From Cycas panzhihuaensis (Eukaryota > Cycadophyta), in assembly GCA_023213395.1 (NCBI GenBank), contig CM041465.1, positions 151,039,741 through 151,103,740 of the forward strand: 64,000 nucleotides of DNA, written 5' to 3'. Both the position numbers and the translations under genes were made by a program. Positions 1-12,255 of this stretch are shown here, in pieces. The first letter of the stretch is position 1. Each line of letters opens with the position of its first letter. Under the pieces are notes generated by a model. It did no database searches and was not told the DNA's origin. It saw only the letters and a program-made list of their open reading frames with translations.

Positions 1-25
1 ATATATATATATATGTATATGTATG

Positions 26-92
<67 letters not shown>

Positions 93-156
93 ATATATAT
101 GTATATGTATGTATGTATATGTATATATATATATATACATATATATATGTATATAT
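1..156. repeat. (TA)n/(TATG)n microsatellite
   Basis: Almost pure alternating TA with interspersed TATG and TACA units. It hides the left edge of the Copia-1 LTR fragment that follows. Open frames here encode only Tyr/Ile/Met/His/Val runs and are not genes. Confidence 0.97.
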
Positions 157-280
157 TCCTGCTAAAAGGTGCATATATTCCTATCTAATTCAAATTAGTT
201 TTATTTTATATTATTTTTATGAATTACAACTTAGGGTCATAATATTTTTAATTAAATCTTTGGAGGTATTATAGTAAGGC

Positions 281-284
<4 letters not shown>
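157..284 (-). mobile_element. Copia-1 copy A, 3' LTR fragment
   Basis: This AT-rich stretch matches 42363-42487 nearly base for base, from 'gctaaaaggt' to 'taaggcatgt'. In copy B the same segment lies inside the putative 3' LTR of a minus-strand Copia element. Here it is cut off on both sides by microsatellite. No coding content. Confidence 0.8.
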
Positions 285-1384
<1,100 letters not shown>

Positions 1385-2413
1385 TGTACACCCAAAATTT
1401 TTGATATAACTAACAATTGGTTTACTACCTGACCAAGCTTCATCAGGTGTTATATTTCTAACAGCTTGGGTAATACTTATATTTGTTAGATATGCTATTA
1501 TATTGATAACTTCTTCCCAGAAGCAATGTATTACATCCTTGTCTTATATCATGGCTTTGCTACTTTTAACTAGAGTTCTATTTATCCACTCAATAATTCC
1601 ATTTTTCTAAGGTATATAAGTAGTAGCAAAATGCCTCTTAATCCCATGATCCTCGCAAAACTATGTGAATTCATATAAGGTGTATTCTCCTATATTATCA
1701 GATTGTAAGACCCTAATTTTTAAATTGCTTTTATTTTCCACCATATCTTTAAATTGTTTGAAGCAAGTGAAAGCTTATGAATTTTTCTTTAATAGAATTA
1801 CCTATACTTTTTATGAAAAATCATCTATAAAGTTGATGAAATATCTCATTCCACCAAATAAGACAGCATACATTAGTCTATAATTTTCTAAGTGAACCAA
1901 TCTTAGCTTCTCTTTGAATTTCTATGTTTTTTTCTTTAGAAAGGGCTCTCTATGTTATTTTCTAAATATATAAAGATCACAAAAATAATATTTACTGTTT
2001 ATCATGGGAAGACCATCCACTATTTTTAGCTTATATATTAATTAGAGATTAGTGTAGTATAAATGACACATGCATTCATACCATAACTTTCATTTAGGAG
2101 ATATAGATAAAAATATTTTATGTATTTAAAAGTGTCCTTATAGTTTATACAAATTATTTTCCATAATACCCTTGGCTACAATATTAATTTATTTATCTTA
2201 GATCACATACTATCTTTGAGCAAACATTATAATCATATCCTATTGTTTAATCTCCCTAATAGAAATTTAGTACATATAAAATATTATCTATATATTATAA
2301 TTCTTTATTTGGAATGATTATTAGAACTTTTCTTACTCATGTACCCTCTAAATTTATGTCATCATTAATTGTGACCTTCTGATTTATTTTCGACATCTAA
2401 AAGAACCATTCAA
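1385..2413 (-). pseudogene. Copia-1 copy A integrase and protease end, broken
   Basis: Read on the minus strand, this is a decayed Copia integrase. The core shows 'QNGII' followed by 'E', 'W' (for R) and 'NRTLV', equivalent to the Copia PQQNGVVERKNRTLVE signature, with the first Q codon now TAG. Towards the right lie 'GGMRYFINFIDDFS' and a GAG-pre-integrase-like stretch 'MVDGLPMI'. Many stops interrupt it and no start is usable. The protease side is cut by the nested LTR element at 2414 and resumes at 6010. The same region is at 44877-45869 in copy B. Copia identity is clear; the exact lineage is not. Confidence 0.85.
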
Positions 2414-2723
2414 TGTTAGGTGTAATACCTAATCACATAATAACCCTCATGTAATCTCTCTCTATATTATTTATATTTTTATATTAGAAGTTGTGAACCA
2501 CATAGAGATATGTGCCACCTCTAGACTGACCAATGAGGTTCTCTCATTAATGATGAGCATGCACTATAAGTATGTACCGTATTATTCTTTCTAATTTGAG
2601 TTTTTATTAAACTCTCCATATCTAGTTTTCATTTGTTATATATACTTCATCTTTTATGAGTTTATTGTCATATCTTTAACTCATTATTATGTTTTGTATA
2701 CATTATATTTTCAATTTATAACA
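2414..2723 (+). repeat. 5' LTR of the gene-carrying element, copy A
   Basis: Starts TGTTAGGTG and ends TTATAACA, the canonical TG...CA ends. It matches 5701-6009 and both LTRs of copy B. Confidence 0.9.
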
Positions 2724-2735
2724 TGGTATCAGAGC
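2724..2735 (+). other. Primer binding site, tRNA-iMet
   Basis: TGGTATCAGAGC, an exact complement to the 3' end of plant initiator tRNA-Met, directly abuts the LTR. Not decayed, unlike most sites in this region. Confidence 0.92.
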
Positions 2736-3618
2736 CCAAGGTTAAATCCTTATAGGGTATTATTGTAAAGCATTATACTTGTTAGCCCTTTTCTATCATT
2801 TAGAAACCTTATCAATCTTTTGTTGTGCTTATTTTATGACCTAATTTTGAAGGATTATTTCAAGTAATGTGAAGCCATCTTATGTAAATTTTCTTATGGG
2901 ACTAGTATCAACTTTTTAAGGAGCTATTTTGAGGATATTTATAGCTATTTTTTTAGTCTACTTTAAGTTACTCAAGTGGATAATTTTATATACATGTGAT
3001 GCTAAAATAATATGGCATGCAGGTTCTTCATGATGAAGTCCATAGGAATTCCTTTGTATATATTCCAATTACTATGTAGCTATCTCCTTTATATGTTAGT
3101 GGATAGATTATAGTAGGAACTATTAATAATAATTAAGAGATTCCCTTCTTATTATTTAGATGCCAAGAGTGACTCCATTTAAAAAAGGTTTATAGATTTG
3201 TAGGTGAATAAAAGTCAAATATATTTCTACTTATATGTAACTTTCTTGTATTGCTTACTGTATTAAAAAAATCAAAAAAATAAAAAATGAATTTATGGCC
3301 TTCAAAATTTAGCCCATATTTTTATGTATAAAAAAAAAAAAAGGAGGGGGGGAGAAGGTTGTCTATCAATTATGAAAACGTGTTGGGTGTCTATTGATCT
3401 GAAGGTTTTATACAGTTTGGTAAGGAAGATTAGGTGGATTGGATGCATCATTTTAGCATTGAATGTTTTAAGAATGCCCTTCTCCTACTTTACACACTTA
3501 TTCTAAACTAGCACAATTATAGCCAATTGTTGGTAGAGAATTATTTATAGTAGGTTTTTTAAGTTATTTGGCACAACTGAATGAAGCCTACTAGAAACAG
3601 TTAGTTTAAAGCCTTGAA

Positions 3619-4035
3619 ATGGCATTCTCTTCTCTAAATATTCCTCCTAAAATCCTCGCCACCTTATTCAATTTGGTAGAGTTCATTAAACATGATGAGA
3701 AACCTCTTTATATTGCTGCTTCCACTAGAATGACTTGAAGATGATCTACAAAGCCTTTGGTTTGAGGCTATAAATGTGGTGGTTATGGCACCACCTATTG
3801 TAATACCAATAACCAATGTTCTTAAATTAGCTTTAGTTGGGGGCCTAGCTTATACACTTTCTACATCTCCCATGCATCCTATGGATACAATGAAGACACA
3901 AGTATAAGTATCAACACTCTCTTTTCTAAAGCTTATGTTAAAGTTGCCATAGATTTGATTAAGGGGTTTATACAGAGGCTTTATTCCAGCAATTTTGGGA
4001 TAATTTTAAGCTATGGGTTATGCACTAGAATTTTT
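3619..4035 (+). pseudogene. Captured mitochondrial carrier (SAM-transporter-like) gene fragment, copy A
   Basis: The plus-strand frame reads 'LKLALVGGLAYTLSTSPMHP' then 'MDTMKTQV', which contains the mitochondrial carrier signature PxDxxK (3878-3895). After two stops comes 'LRGLYRGFIPAILG', the GxxxxYxG part of the same carrier repeat. From memory of the family this looks like the plant SAMTL-type (S-adenosylmethionine transporter-like) carriers, which move metabolites across organelle inner membranes. Only one carrier repeat is clear, so it is a fragment. An N-terminal part (from 3619) is in another frame and needs at least one frameshift. It lies inside an LTR element without pol genes, on the same strand as the element, consistent with retroviral-style transduction of host RNA. 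Carrier family is confident; SAMTL is less so. Confidence 0.75.
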
Positions 4036-4180
4036 TAGGTAAGAAAAATGCTATTAATAAATGTCATTCCAATAATTCCTAAAATTTAGGGATGATGATT
4101 TTGATTTATACCTATAGGACATAATGGTTATGGAAGCTATTTAGCTATCTATTTAGGATCATGGTCTACATAGAATTCTA

Positions 4181-4417
4181 ATGCCTCCTTTAGTTGGCTT
4201 TGATAATAGTCATTTATCTAGACCTAGTTATGGCTAGCATATTCATCCATCTGAATCTAAGGACAATCATGAATCCAACATCTCAGGTATGACATTGGCT
4301 GAGCTAAGGGAAATGATTCCAGGCCAACGACATTCTTTAGATTTGGGGTCACATTATGCCTCTCTTCACCATCGATGCCCCTGTGCAATTTGTAACTTCA
4401 TCAATGATGGCCTCTAA
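4181..4417 (+). pseudogene. Conserved 78-codon frame of unknown function, copy A
   Basis: A frame from ATG to TAA of 237 bases, broken only by one TAG where copy B still has TGG (Trp). It is hydrophilic and includes 'TLAELREMIPGQRHSL' and a Cys-rich end 'HHRCPCAIC'. Copy B (47624-47860) has exactly the same length with no indels. Not recognised. It follows the carrier fragment and may be a second captured exon. Confidence 0.5.
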
Positions 4418-5195
4418 AGTCTCACAAATAAAATTATATTATGGAACCCTAATTTAAATTAGGGTTAATATTATTCTAATCATTAATCTTTTTTATTTTT
4501 ACTTCGACGTAGACATAAAGATTTATAAAATAGTTTTAATATTTTTTTTCATTTGAAAAACTAGAATAATTAAATTAGATAATTATTTTAGGTCTATTTA
4601 GCCCCCTTGTGCCTCAGTCCCTAGTCACATGGAGGTACTACATGATTAGCTACCAATAGCGAAAGGGGATAAACCCCTATTTTTCATCTTTTATGGAGTC
4701 CTCTTCATTGTTTTGATGATCACTTGAGCTAAGAGGGTCCTTTTTTAGTCTTATCTATTGTGTTGGATTTGTAACAGATAGATCTTTCTTTTGATAGGTC
4801 ATTTGATACTATTTCAAGCTATTTATATGTAAAAATTTCTATTCAAAGTCAAAAAATTATATTTTTCTTTATTTTTTTAGCTTCTTTAGGCAAATATGTG
4901 TATCTTCAAGGCTCTATGATATGATATATCTGAAATAGAGGGATAACATATACCCAGGTCTAATTTTTCGGCTCTAAAAAATTTATTAAGTTTCATTTTG
5001 AGCTTTATTATACCAAAGAGAGTCATTCATGTAATAATTGAGTTATATATATCTTTTGAGTCATGTGTTCACATTATTGTTGGTTATTTTGCCCATAGAG
5101 GCATGATGTAAGCCCATGGTGGTTTGTTGTAAAGCCTAAAGAGGCATGTTATTTTTAGCCCATGAGGCGATTTTACACCATAGAGCCCTTTTAAG

Positions 5196-5640
5196 ACTAC
5201 TTGAACTCCCATATGAGTAAGGGGTGGGACCAATTTATAACTACTCTTGTTGGTATTAATAGTACTATGTACACAAAGGAACATCCTATTCAACTAGCAG
5301 TTGCAATGGCTAACAACCTACACATTCTGGTAGATGGTGTTCTCTTTATATAGATATCATTATCTTCTTATATTAGTGCAATAGATTATGATTTAGTTTA
5401 TATAAAGACTTGGTATTTTTTTGAAGATTACTTACATTCTTATATAAGCAAGGAGTGGGACTATTTTATAATTATTTTTGTTGGAACTGATTGAACCATG
5501 TATACAAAATAAGCTCATACTTAACTAGCAGTCTTATTGGCTAGTTACGCATATATTCTGGTAGATGGACTTTAGTTCATATGGGTATTAGTAGCTTTTA
5601 TTTAAGTGCAATAGTATTTGATCTAGATTTCATTTGAAAA
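5196..5640. repeat. Diverged tandem duplication, about 240-bp period, copy A
   Basis: Two units (about 5196-5400 and 5438-5640) share the order 'gagtaaggggtgggac', 'atgtacacaaa', 'ctagcagt', 'ctggtagatgg' and 'gtgcaatag', with many substitutions. The same pair is in copy B at about 48650-49075. Noncoding. Confidence 0.7.
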
Positions 5641-5690
5641 CTCAAGATTTATTATTTGATATGATAATCCTTTATGCGATTGACTATTAT

Positions 5691-5700
5691 AGGAGGGAAA
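5691..5700 (+). other. Polypurine tract
   Basis: AGGAGGGAAA immediately before the 3' LTR, the expected plus-strand primer position. Confidence 0.85.
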
Positions 5701-6009
5701 TATTAGGTGTCATACTCAATTCCATAATAATCCTCATGTAATCTCTCTCCATGATATTTTCATTTATATATTAGAGGTTGTGGACTACATAGAGATGTGT
5801 GTCCCCTTTAAATTGACCAATAAGGTTTTCTCACTAATGGTAAGTATGTACTATAAGTATGGACCCTATTATTCTTTCTAATCTGAGTTTTAGCCAACTC
5901 TCCATATTTGGTTTTCATTTGTTATGCATACTTCATCTTTTATGAGTTTATTTTTATATTTTCAACTCACCATTATATTTTATATATGTTCTATTTTCAA
6001 TTTCTAACA
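5701..6009 (+). repeat. 3' LTR of the gene-carrying element, copy A
   Basis: Begins TATTAGGTG (the expected TG now TA) and ends TTCTAACA, followed by the TTCAA target duplication. Confidence 0.9.
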
Positions 6010-6152
6010 TTCAAGACTCCTAGTTACATGTCATGATACACTATAATTGATGAAACATATATACTATACATATGAACCTATTTTATATGCTATAATAAAT
6101 AAATATTTTAAAATCTTTATAAGGAAGTTGTTTGCTGCATCTATGATGTGAC
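6010..6152 (-). pseudogene. Copia-1 protease fragment, copy A
   Basis: On the minus strand this reads 'HMTCN' then a stop and 'ESFEWFF' continuing across the TTCAA duplication into 2413. It matches the Copia protease region after DSG(C/A)xxHMTGN. It is the continuation of Copia-1 beyond the nested element and ends where the next LTR begins. Confidence 0.6.
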
Positions 6153-6674
6153 TATTAGAATTTAGAATTTAACTCAAATACTATATTATAATGTACTCAT
6201 TAATTGTAATAGAAGTATATCAAACATATATAAGTAATAAATCATATCATAAGAAATATACATAATTCATATAATAAGATAAATATATAAAGCAATAACA
6301 TGAATCATAAAGTATAAATATAAAAAACATATACTGCAAGATAAATAACATATTTATATATTAAAATTCTAGTATAAAAAAAAACTACGAGAGAAGGTTG
6401 GAGTTGGAAGCTCCTCTTTAAATATCAAATGAATACATATCTAAGTCAAGGAACTTTTTTAAGTTCTCAAGTGGGGTGTGTATGTATTTATATCAATGAT
6501 CTCCTCATAAATATCCTAAGATATCTCTTCAGTCATTTCATCATCCAATAAGATGTGTACATAAATATTTATATATTATTATATCTTTTGATACATTTAT
6601 TAAGTAGAATTTTATATGGATTCACTATTTTATATTAAATATTAGATAATATAAAAGTATCACATATTCTAATA
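6153..6674 (-). repeat. 3' LTR of family N element, copy A
   Basis: Starts TATTAGAATT and ends TTCTAATA, both ends one transition from TG...CA. It shares the block 'gagaaggttggagttgg' with the LTRs at 19449 and 23466. Confidence 0.8.
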
Positions 6675-8827
6675 CTTCCCCTTAATATTTTATATATTTA
6701 ATTCTAGAAGTCTTTAATTCTTTAATCATTAGTCTCCATGTCTTCATGTCTATTTTCTTGTATACAAAAATTTGTAAACCTATATATTATATCAAATTTA
6801 TATCAAGTTATATAATATTATATCAATATTATGATTATTTCCTGTAAGTGTTAACATGTAATCATTTATAGTTATATGTAATCATCAATGACCAACTATG
6901 AACAACCAAGCTATAAATTTATAAACCAATCATCAGATATTAACTAATATACATGACTCTTAGTTGTCATATTTATATAAAATATTTTTTTAAACATCTT
7001 TCTATCTTCACCTATAAAACTATGATCAATCATCAACTTTATCAACTTATCATCTTAATATTTTTAAAATAATTACTAATATCCATATAAAATAACAACC
7101 ATATGAAGAAACACATAGATAACCAACTACTATAATCACTAGTTCTTTAGAATGTGCTTATTATACGTGGTTCATAAACAAACAAGAGTAGCATGAATAT
7201 CTTTTGTCTCTTGTATACAAAATTAATAACATAATCTATGTGTTGTATAAGAGTAGCTTCATTCATCTTACATCTTACATATGAGCAAATAACTTATGTG
7301 ATGCCTTTATCAATACTTCTACACACTTACAACTTTCTTTTGATAACCATTAATAACTCGTTATCATCAATAATCAATTATCAAATATACTAACCCTATG
7401 AATAGGGTACACTACCTAACCAGGATAAGTTATCTATAATAAGGTAATATGAATAGTGTATGTCCATGCCTCTTATCATATGTAGTAAGTTAAATATCTC
7501 ACTGACAAACACTTATTATATATTAATTAGATAATCTTAATAGTTGAATTTGGTATGTCAAGCAATCAATATCTCATAAGAAGGTGGAAATTCATTCAAT
7601 CACTATATCTACTTATCTCTCTAACAAATAATTAAACTAGGCCATTTATCAAATATTAAGTGGTATCATCAATCATCAAATAAGTATCATCAATCATTCA
7701 TTCAAAACATGTATCAAATAAACAAGTGATAATTGATATTTGATAAGAGGAGCTCTTCACTAAATCAAACATATTAAGTATAAAGGAAATTTTGCATGTC
7801 TAGTATATATCAATTTTGAGCCTTAAATTATATAAATGAAATTTTATATTTTTACTTTTATATGTAACTTCCTTTTTCTTTCTTTGAGAACCATCAATAA
7901 CATTATCATCATCTATGGAGTCTTAAAAAACACCAAAATATGTCCAGATTATTCTAAAAATGACCATAAAATACATCTTTTATGAAGTTAAAATTATTTT
8001 ACTAAACTTTACCAATTAAAATCTCTATCATCTAATTTCTAAAATATGCCTTATGACCATTTATTTCAATGGTCTCCAAATTATGTTTCTAAATCAATAG
8101 ACGACTTAAAAATGAATACTCCAGTGAAACGTTATGATCAAAAGAGTGATAGTATATCATAGAAAGGTGAGTAATCCTTGACAAATATCATTAAGCCCCT
8201 TTTGGTGAGGGTTGCTGGCCATATGATGTTTCCATATGACCATCCACTAAAGGCAAAGGAGGCTAGAAAATTTTAAAAATCATCAAATTTAGCTTAATTG
8301 ATTTTCAACTTTACAAAAATAATCAAATCTATTTAATAATTTTTTTATACCCATCATGGACTAAATTTGAAAAACTTATAAAAAATAATTTAGTTTGGTA
8401 ATTTACTTGTAAATTTTATTTATTATAATCTAAATTTATCACTACAAAACTTAATCCACATGGCGATAAACTTTGTTTACTGAATTAAGGTAATTTTTCA
8501 TATGTAAATGATAATTTAGCATGATCTAATTAGGTAGAAGATTTTGTGTAGGTGTTAAGATGAAATTTGATTATAAATTTCAATATCTTCATGGCTCATG
8601 GCTCAAGAAAAATGATGAAGGAGTTCACAGGATTCATGCAACTATAAATCTAGCTATAGCTTCATATTAGGTTATAAATAATTAGCCTTCATTAAAGATC
8701 AAGTTAATGAATATTTATTGTACTTATTTAGGTGATTGTATGAGCATTCTTCATAGTGTGTGGTGTGTAATTCCATACAGGCAACATTATAATTAAGTGA
8801 CATATTTTTAATGTATAGTTAATAGGT

Positions 8828-9213
8828 GGTAAGCAATAACACAAATCATAAAGTATAAATATAAAAGACATGTACAATAAGATAGGTAACAAATTTATAC
8901 ATGGAAAATACAATGTGGGAAAAACCATAAGAGAAGGTTGAATTTGGGAGATTTTCTTTAGATATCAAATGAATACATCTTTAAGTCAAGGACCTTTCTC
9001 AAGTTCTCAAGTGGTGTACAAACATATTTATATCAATGATCTCCTCATGAATAATATAAGATATCTCTTAAGTCATTTTATCATCCCATAAGATATGTAC
9101 ATGAATAATTATGTATTGTCACATCTCTCAATACATTTAGTGAGTGAGGTTTTCTGTGGGTCTATTACTTTATATGAAATATTAGATATACGATAATATC
9201 ATGTATTCTAATA
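8828..9213 (-). repeat. 5' LTR of family N element, truncated
   Basis: Matches 6290-6674 from 'gcaataac' to 'tattctaata'. The first 140 or so bases of the LTR are missing. The small frame at 8728-8928 crosses this edge and is not a gene. Confidence 0.75.
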
Positions 9214-9707
9214 GTAAGCATGTTGTCTAGATGGTTGTTATTATTATTGTTTCTTCCATTGGGGTTGGGGTTGTTGTTGTTGTTGTTGTTGTTAACTCTA
9301 CCATTTCCAACAGTTCTTAATATGACCTATTTATTTACAATAGTAACACTTTAGCCTATATTGTCCCTTTAAGCCTCTTAGTTTATCCTTTTAAAATATA
9401 GATTTAGAAGCTAATGTTTTCTCCAGAATATATTACTTTTTCCCTTTTGATTTAGATGATAGTGCTCTAGATGACCCTCTATACATATACTTTAGCTTCT
9501 ACTCATATTCCATAAGTAGTGATTCTAAATATCTGATTGTGACTATAAATAATATATTTGACAAAGTAAAAGTTGTAGTGAAAGTTTTATACTAAGATGG
9601 TATATTTCTTAGTATATAGGTAATGATTTCGAAGTCAGGAACTATCACACCTATGGTCACCAATTAATCCTAAATGGATCTCATATATCATATGTGATCT
9701 ACTACAT
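9214..9707 (-). pseudogene. Copia-1 gag C-terminal part with CCHC knuckle, copy A
   Basis: On the minus strand a zinc knuckle is readable: 'KCYYCK', a stop, then 'IGHIKNC' (about 9310-9350), a CX2CX4HX4C motif with one nonsense codon. A (GTT)n tract at 9267-9294 encodes a Gln/Asn run next to it on that strand. This is the nucleic-acid-binding end of a Copia gag. It continues at 10360 beyond the foldback element. Confidence 0.65.
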
Positions 9708-10359
9708 TGTAACGAATCATTACACCAAAACCTCAAGGTGTTAGTAAAGAGGGCCCCCCACCAAGTAGACCATTACCTCCCCCCTGGTTCAAATAGGCTA
9801 GCCCCGCTTTCAACGTCATTCATGCGCCCCATAGGCCCCGGCTATGACGACATTTTGTGCATCAGCGACGTTTGGCACGTCACCCCACTGTCCCCATAAG
9901 CAGTGTTGCCCCCATAGGACTTGAACCCAGGTCTTGGCTCTGATACCACTTGTAACGAACCATTACAAGCGGTATCAGAGCCAACACCCAGGTTCAAATC
10001 CCATGGGGATAACACTACTTATGGGGGCGGTGGGGTGATGCACCAAACATTGCCAATGCGCAAAACACCGTCGTAACTGGGGCCTATGGGGCATTCATTC
10101 ATTACAAGTGGTATCAGAGCCAAGACCTGGGTTCAAATCCCATGGGGGCAACACCTCTTATGGGGGCGATGGGGTGACGCACCAAACATTGTCAATGCAT
10201 AAAACGTTGTTGTAGTCGGGGCCTGTGGGGCACATGAATGATGATGAAAGCGAGGCTAGGCAGGGCTAGCCCGTTTGAACCAAGGGAGAGGTAATGGTCT
10301 ACTTAGTGGGGGGGCCTCTTCATTAACACCTCAAGGTTTTGGTGTAATGATTCGTTACA
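9708..10359. mobile_element. Foldback element with LTR-like ends and tRNA-iMet sites
   Basis: The outer 17 bp (TGTAACGAATCATTACA) are exactly inverted at the right end, and a near copy lies at the centre (9951-9967). The left arm of about 243 bp (9708-9950) is inverted at 10107-10359. A partial direct repeat of the right arm lies between (9968-10106). Each arm carries the 13-bp primer-site sequence GGTATCAGAGCC with its flanking base (9936-9948 inverted; 9970-9982; 10109-10121). A perfect 5-bp duplication TACAT (9703-9707 and 10360-10364) with TG...CA ends points to insertion by a retroviral-type integrase. GC is much higher than the surroundings. No coding capacity. Confidence 0.88.
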
Positions 10360-11141
10360 TACATTCCCAATCACCTTCAAAATATATAATTGACTCTATA
10401 AATTGAGAGTTCTTGTATCATCCTTATGATTGAATAAATTCTCCATCATATCCCACATTATTTTTGTGATATAGCTTCTTTGATGTGCATGATAACACTC
10501 TCACTAATCAACATGTTGAGAAACTTATATGTGATCCTTACCTTTGACTCATATTGTACTTTGAATGCTACATCAATAATAAGTTTGATTTCAAAGGCAA
10601 TAATCTCCTTTACATCCTTCCCTTAACTGATTTATCAACACATTTTTAAAGATCATTAAGATAAAATAAATTAAACATGTGGTGCTTCCAAACTATGTAG
10701 TTTTCGAAACTTGGGAGTCTCCACCATGGTAATAGTAATTCCATTACAAAAGTATTATGCCAATTTGTAATCCTAACCTCAATAAGAACTCTACATGGAG
10801 TTAGATCAATAAGTCAGAACCTTATTTTACTTTAAATGCTATTTCAATGGGACATTAATTAACTTTTTATTCAATACATCTCAATGGAAAATCACATCAT
10901 TAGTTTTATTAGTGGTAGTATGATAACCTATTAAATCAAATATAATACATATTCTATATGAAATATTTTATATAATATAATGATACGTGAAATCACTCTT
11001 TGTTTAGCCAACTTATTTGGTTGAAATAGATGACATTAGTAAGGCATATATAAATAAGTTCTAGGCTTTATAGAATTAAGTTTCTCAATTGCTCAATTAT
11101 CAGTCACTTATTGATATCTATATCTTGGAACTCAAAGAGTA
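10360..11141 (-). pseudogene. Copia-1 gag N-terminal part and leader, copy A
   Basis: On the minus strand 'PSFENYIVWKHHM' (about 10690-10740) matches the Copia gag start (F-G-NYxxWKxxM). The frame is broken repeatedly. The stretch from about 10780 to 11141 shows no coding signal and may be leader or 5' LTR remains, cut by the Copia-2 insertion at 11142. Confidence 0.5.
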
Positions 11142-11643
11142 TAAAGAGAAAATATAACTATAGAAGTAATGTGATAATAGAACTCTAAACCATGTAAAGA
11201 ACAAATAACATAAATAAACCAAGCACTCAATAAAAAATACTAAGAGATTTAGGTTTAAGCATAGACCTTTTACTAATCTAGGCAATAGCTAAAGAATTGT
11301 ATAGATGAATAAACCCCAACTCTTCTCACCGACTGATCAAAGACTCATCTATAACCATATTACGTGTGTCATTATATAAGAATATATAGACACAACATTA
11401 CAAGATACTTCCTTATAGTTTTACAATATAATAAGCATAAACTATAGGCTTTCAAAAACCCCCATAAGACACCTAAAAATGTTTCTTGGGAGCTCTTGCC
11501 TCTAAACCCCTGCTTAGGGGGGCATTGCCCCCCCTAAACCCCCTAACTGAGGGCCTTACAATGGGCCCCCAAACCCCACAAAAGGGCTTGGGTGTAATGC
11601 CTATACCCATGTCACACTTATAAAGTGTTCAAAATATCTAATA
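11142..11643 (-). repeat. Copia-2 3' LTR
   Basis: Matches 15706-16203 along its length. Ends read TA...TA rather than TG...CA. A C/G-rich block (about 11500-11590) of repeated AGGGG/CCCC runs stands out against the AT background. Confidence 0.88.
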
Positions 11644-11655
11644 ATCTCCCACTTG
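11644..11655 (-). other. Copia-2 polypurine tract
   Basis: The minus strand reads AGTGGGAGAT directly next to the 3' LTR, the usual Copia tract. Confidence 0.85.
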
Positions 11656-11846
11656 TTCAATACTTTATAAGAAACCTAGAGACACAACTACTTAATACCA
11701 AAATTACGAACACCCATTACATTTCTACACCATCTAAATTTTTTTATGCTAATAATCGTAGTCAATAAGTCTATAGTATTCTCTTGTGTAGAAATCTTCT
11801 ACAAATCCACCTTGTAATCTTAAACTATTTCTCTCACAAAATAGAA

Positions 11847-12255
11847 CTACATATCAATATGCTTCGACTGCGTATTAAAAATGGGATTCTTTGTTAGGTA
11901 GATTGTACTTTGACTATCACAATTTATCCTCACAACATCATACTTAAAGCTAATATCTATGCATAATCTTTGTAACCCAATTACATCCTTGCATATATGA
12001 GTAGCTACCATATACTCTTCTTCTATGTTAGAAAGTACCATAACTTGTTATTTTTTACTCATCCAACTGATTACACCACCACAAAGGGTAAAAGCATACC
12101 CACTTGTAGATCTTCTACTATTAAGATCTACAACATAATCAGCATCAATAAAACCTCTCATGTTCACTGTTCTACTCTCTATGGGATCTCTTTGATAGCA
12201 AATTCTATAGTCTAATGTACCCTGCAAATATCTGAAAATCCTTTTCACAACCACC
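11847..12255 (-). pseudogene. Copia-2 RNase H
   Basis: Two adjacent minus-strand frames read 'VKRIFRYLQGTLDYRICY' and 'STSGYAFTLCGGVISW', then 'IEEEYMVATHICKDVIGLQR' and 'CDSQSTIYLTKNPIFNTQSK'. These are the Copia RNase H blocks (SSTEAEYxA, CDNQSAIxLxKNP, KHIDM) that degrade the RNA of the RNA-DNA hybrid. A stop or shift around 12042-12047 separates the halves. This is the best-preserved coding stretch of the element. Confidence 0.88.

Larger units (their letters stand above)
2414..6009 (+). mobile_element. Non-autonomous LTR retrotransposon carrying a host gene fragment, copy A
   Basis: Two LTRs of 310 and 309 bp, a tRNA-iMet primer site directly after the first, a purine tract directly before the second, and a perfect 5-bp target duplication TTCAA (2409-2413 and 6010-6014) define the element. 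It landed in the protease region of Copia-1. The internal region of about 3 kb shows no gag, protease, RT or integrase. It holds a piece of a mitochondrial carrier gene and a second conserved reading frame. A paralogue is at 45870-49454. Other unassigned internal DNA (2736-3610 and 4418-5690) is AT-rich with no recognised coding content. Confidence 0.9.
6153..9213 (-). mobile_element. Pol-less minus-strand LTR element (family N), truncated
   Basis: LTRs are 6153-6674 and 8828-9213; the second lacks its first part. The C-rich strand of a polypurine tract (cttcccctt, 6675-6683) directly right of the first LTR puts the element on the minus strand. No primer site is found because the right LTR start is gone. 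The 2.1-kb interior has no pol motif in any frame I read and resembles the interior of 19449-23936. It lies in Copia-1 between protease and gag. Its left LTR is also at 49598-50117 in copy B. Confidence 0.75.

Noticed and set aside
8728-8928. 66-codon minus-strand frame as a small gene
   Set aside because: It runs across the truncated edge of a family N LTR and is low-complexity hydrophobic.
10109-10150. Possible tRNA gene or SINE (GGTATCAGAGCC then GGTTCAAATCC)
   Set aside because: The spacing is too short for an A-box to B-box pair, no cloverleaf can be drawn, and the first motif is better explained as a primer binding site next to an LTR tip.
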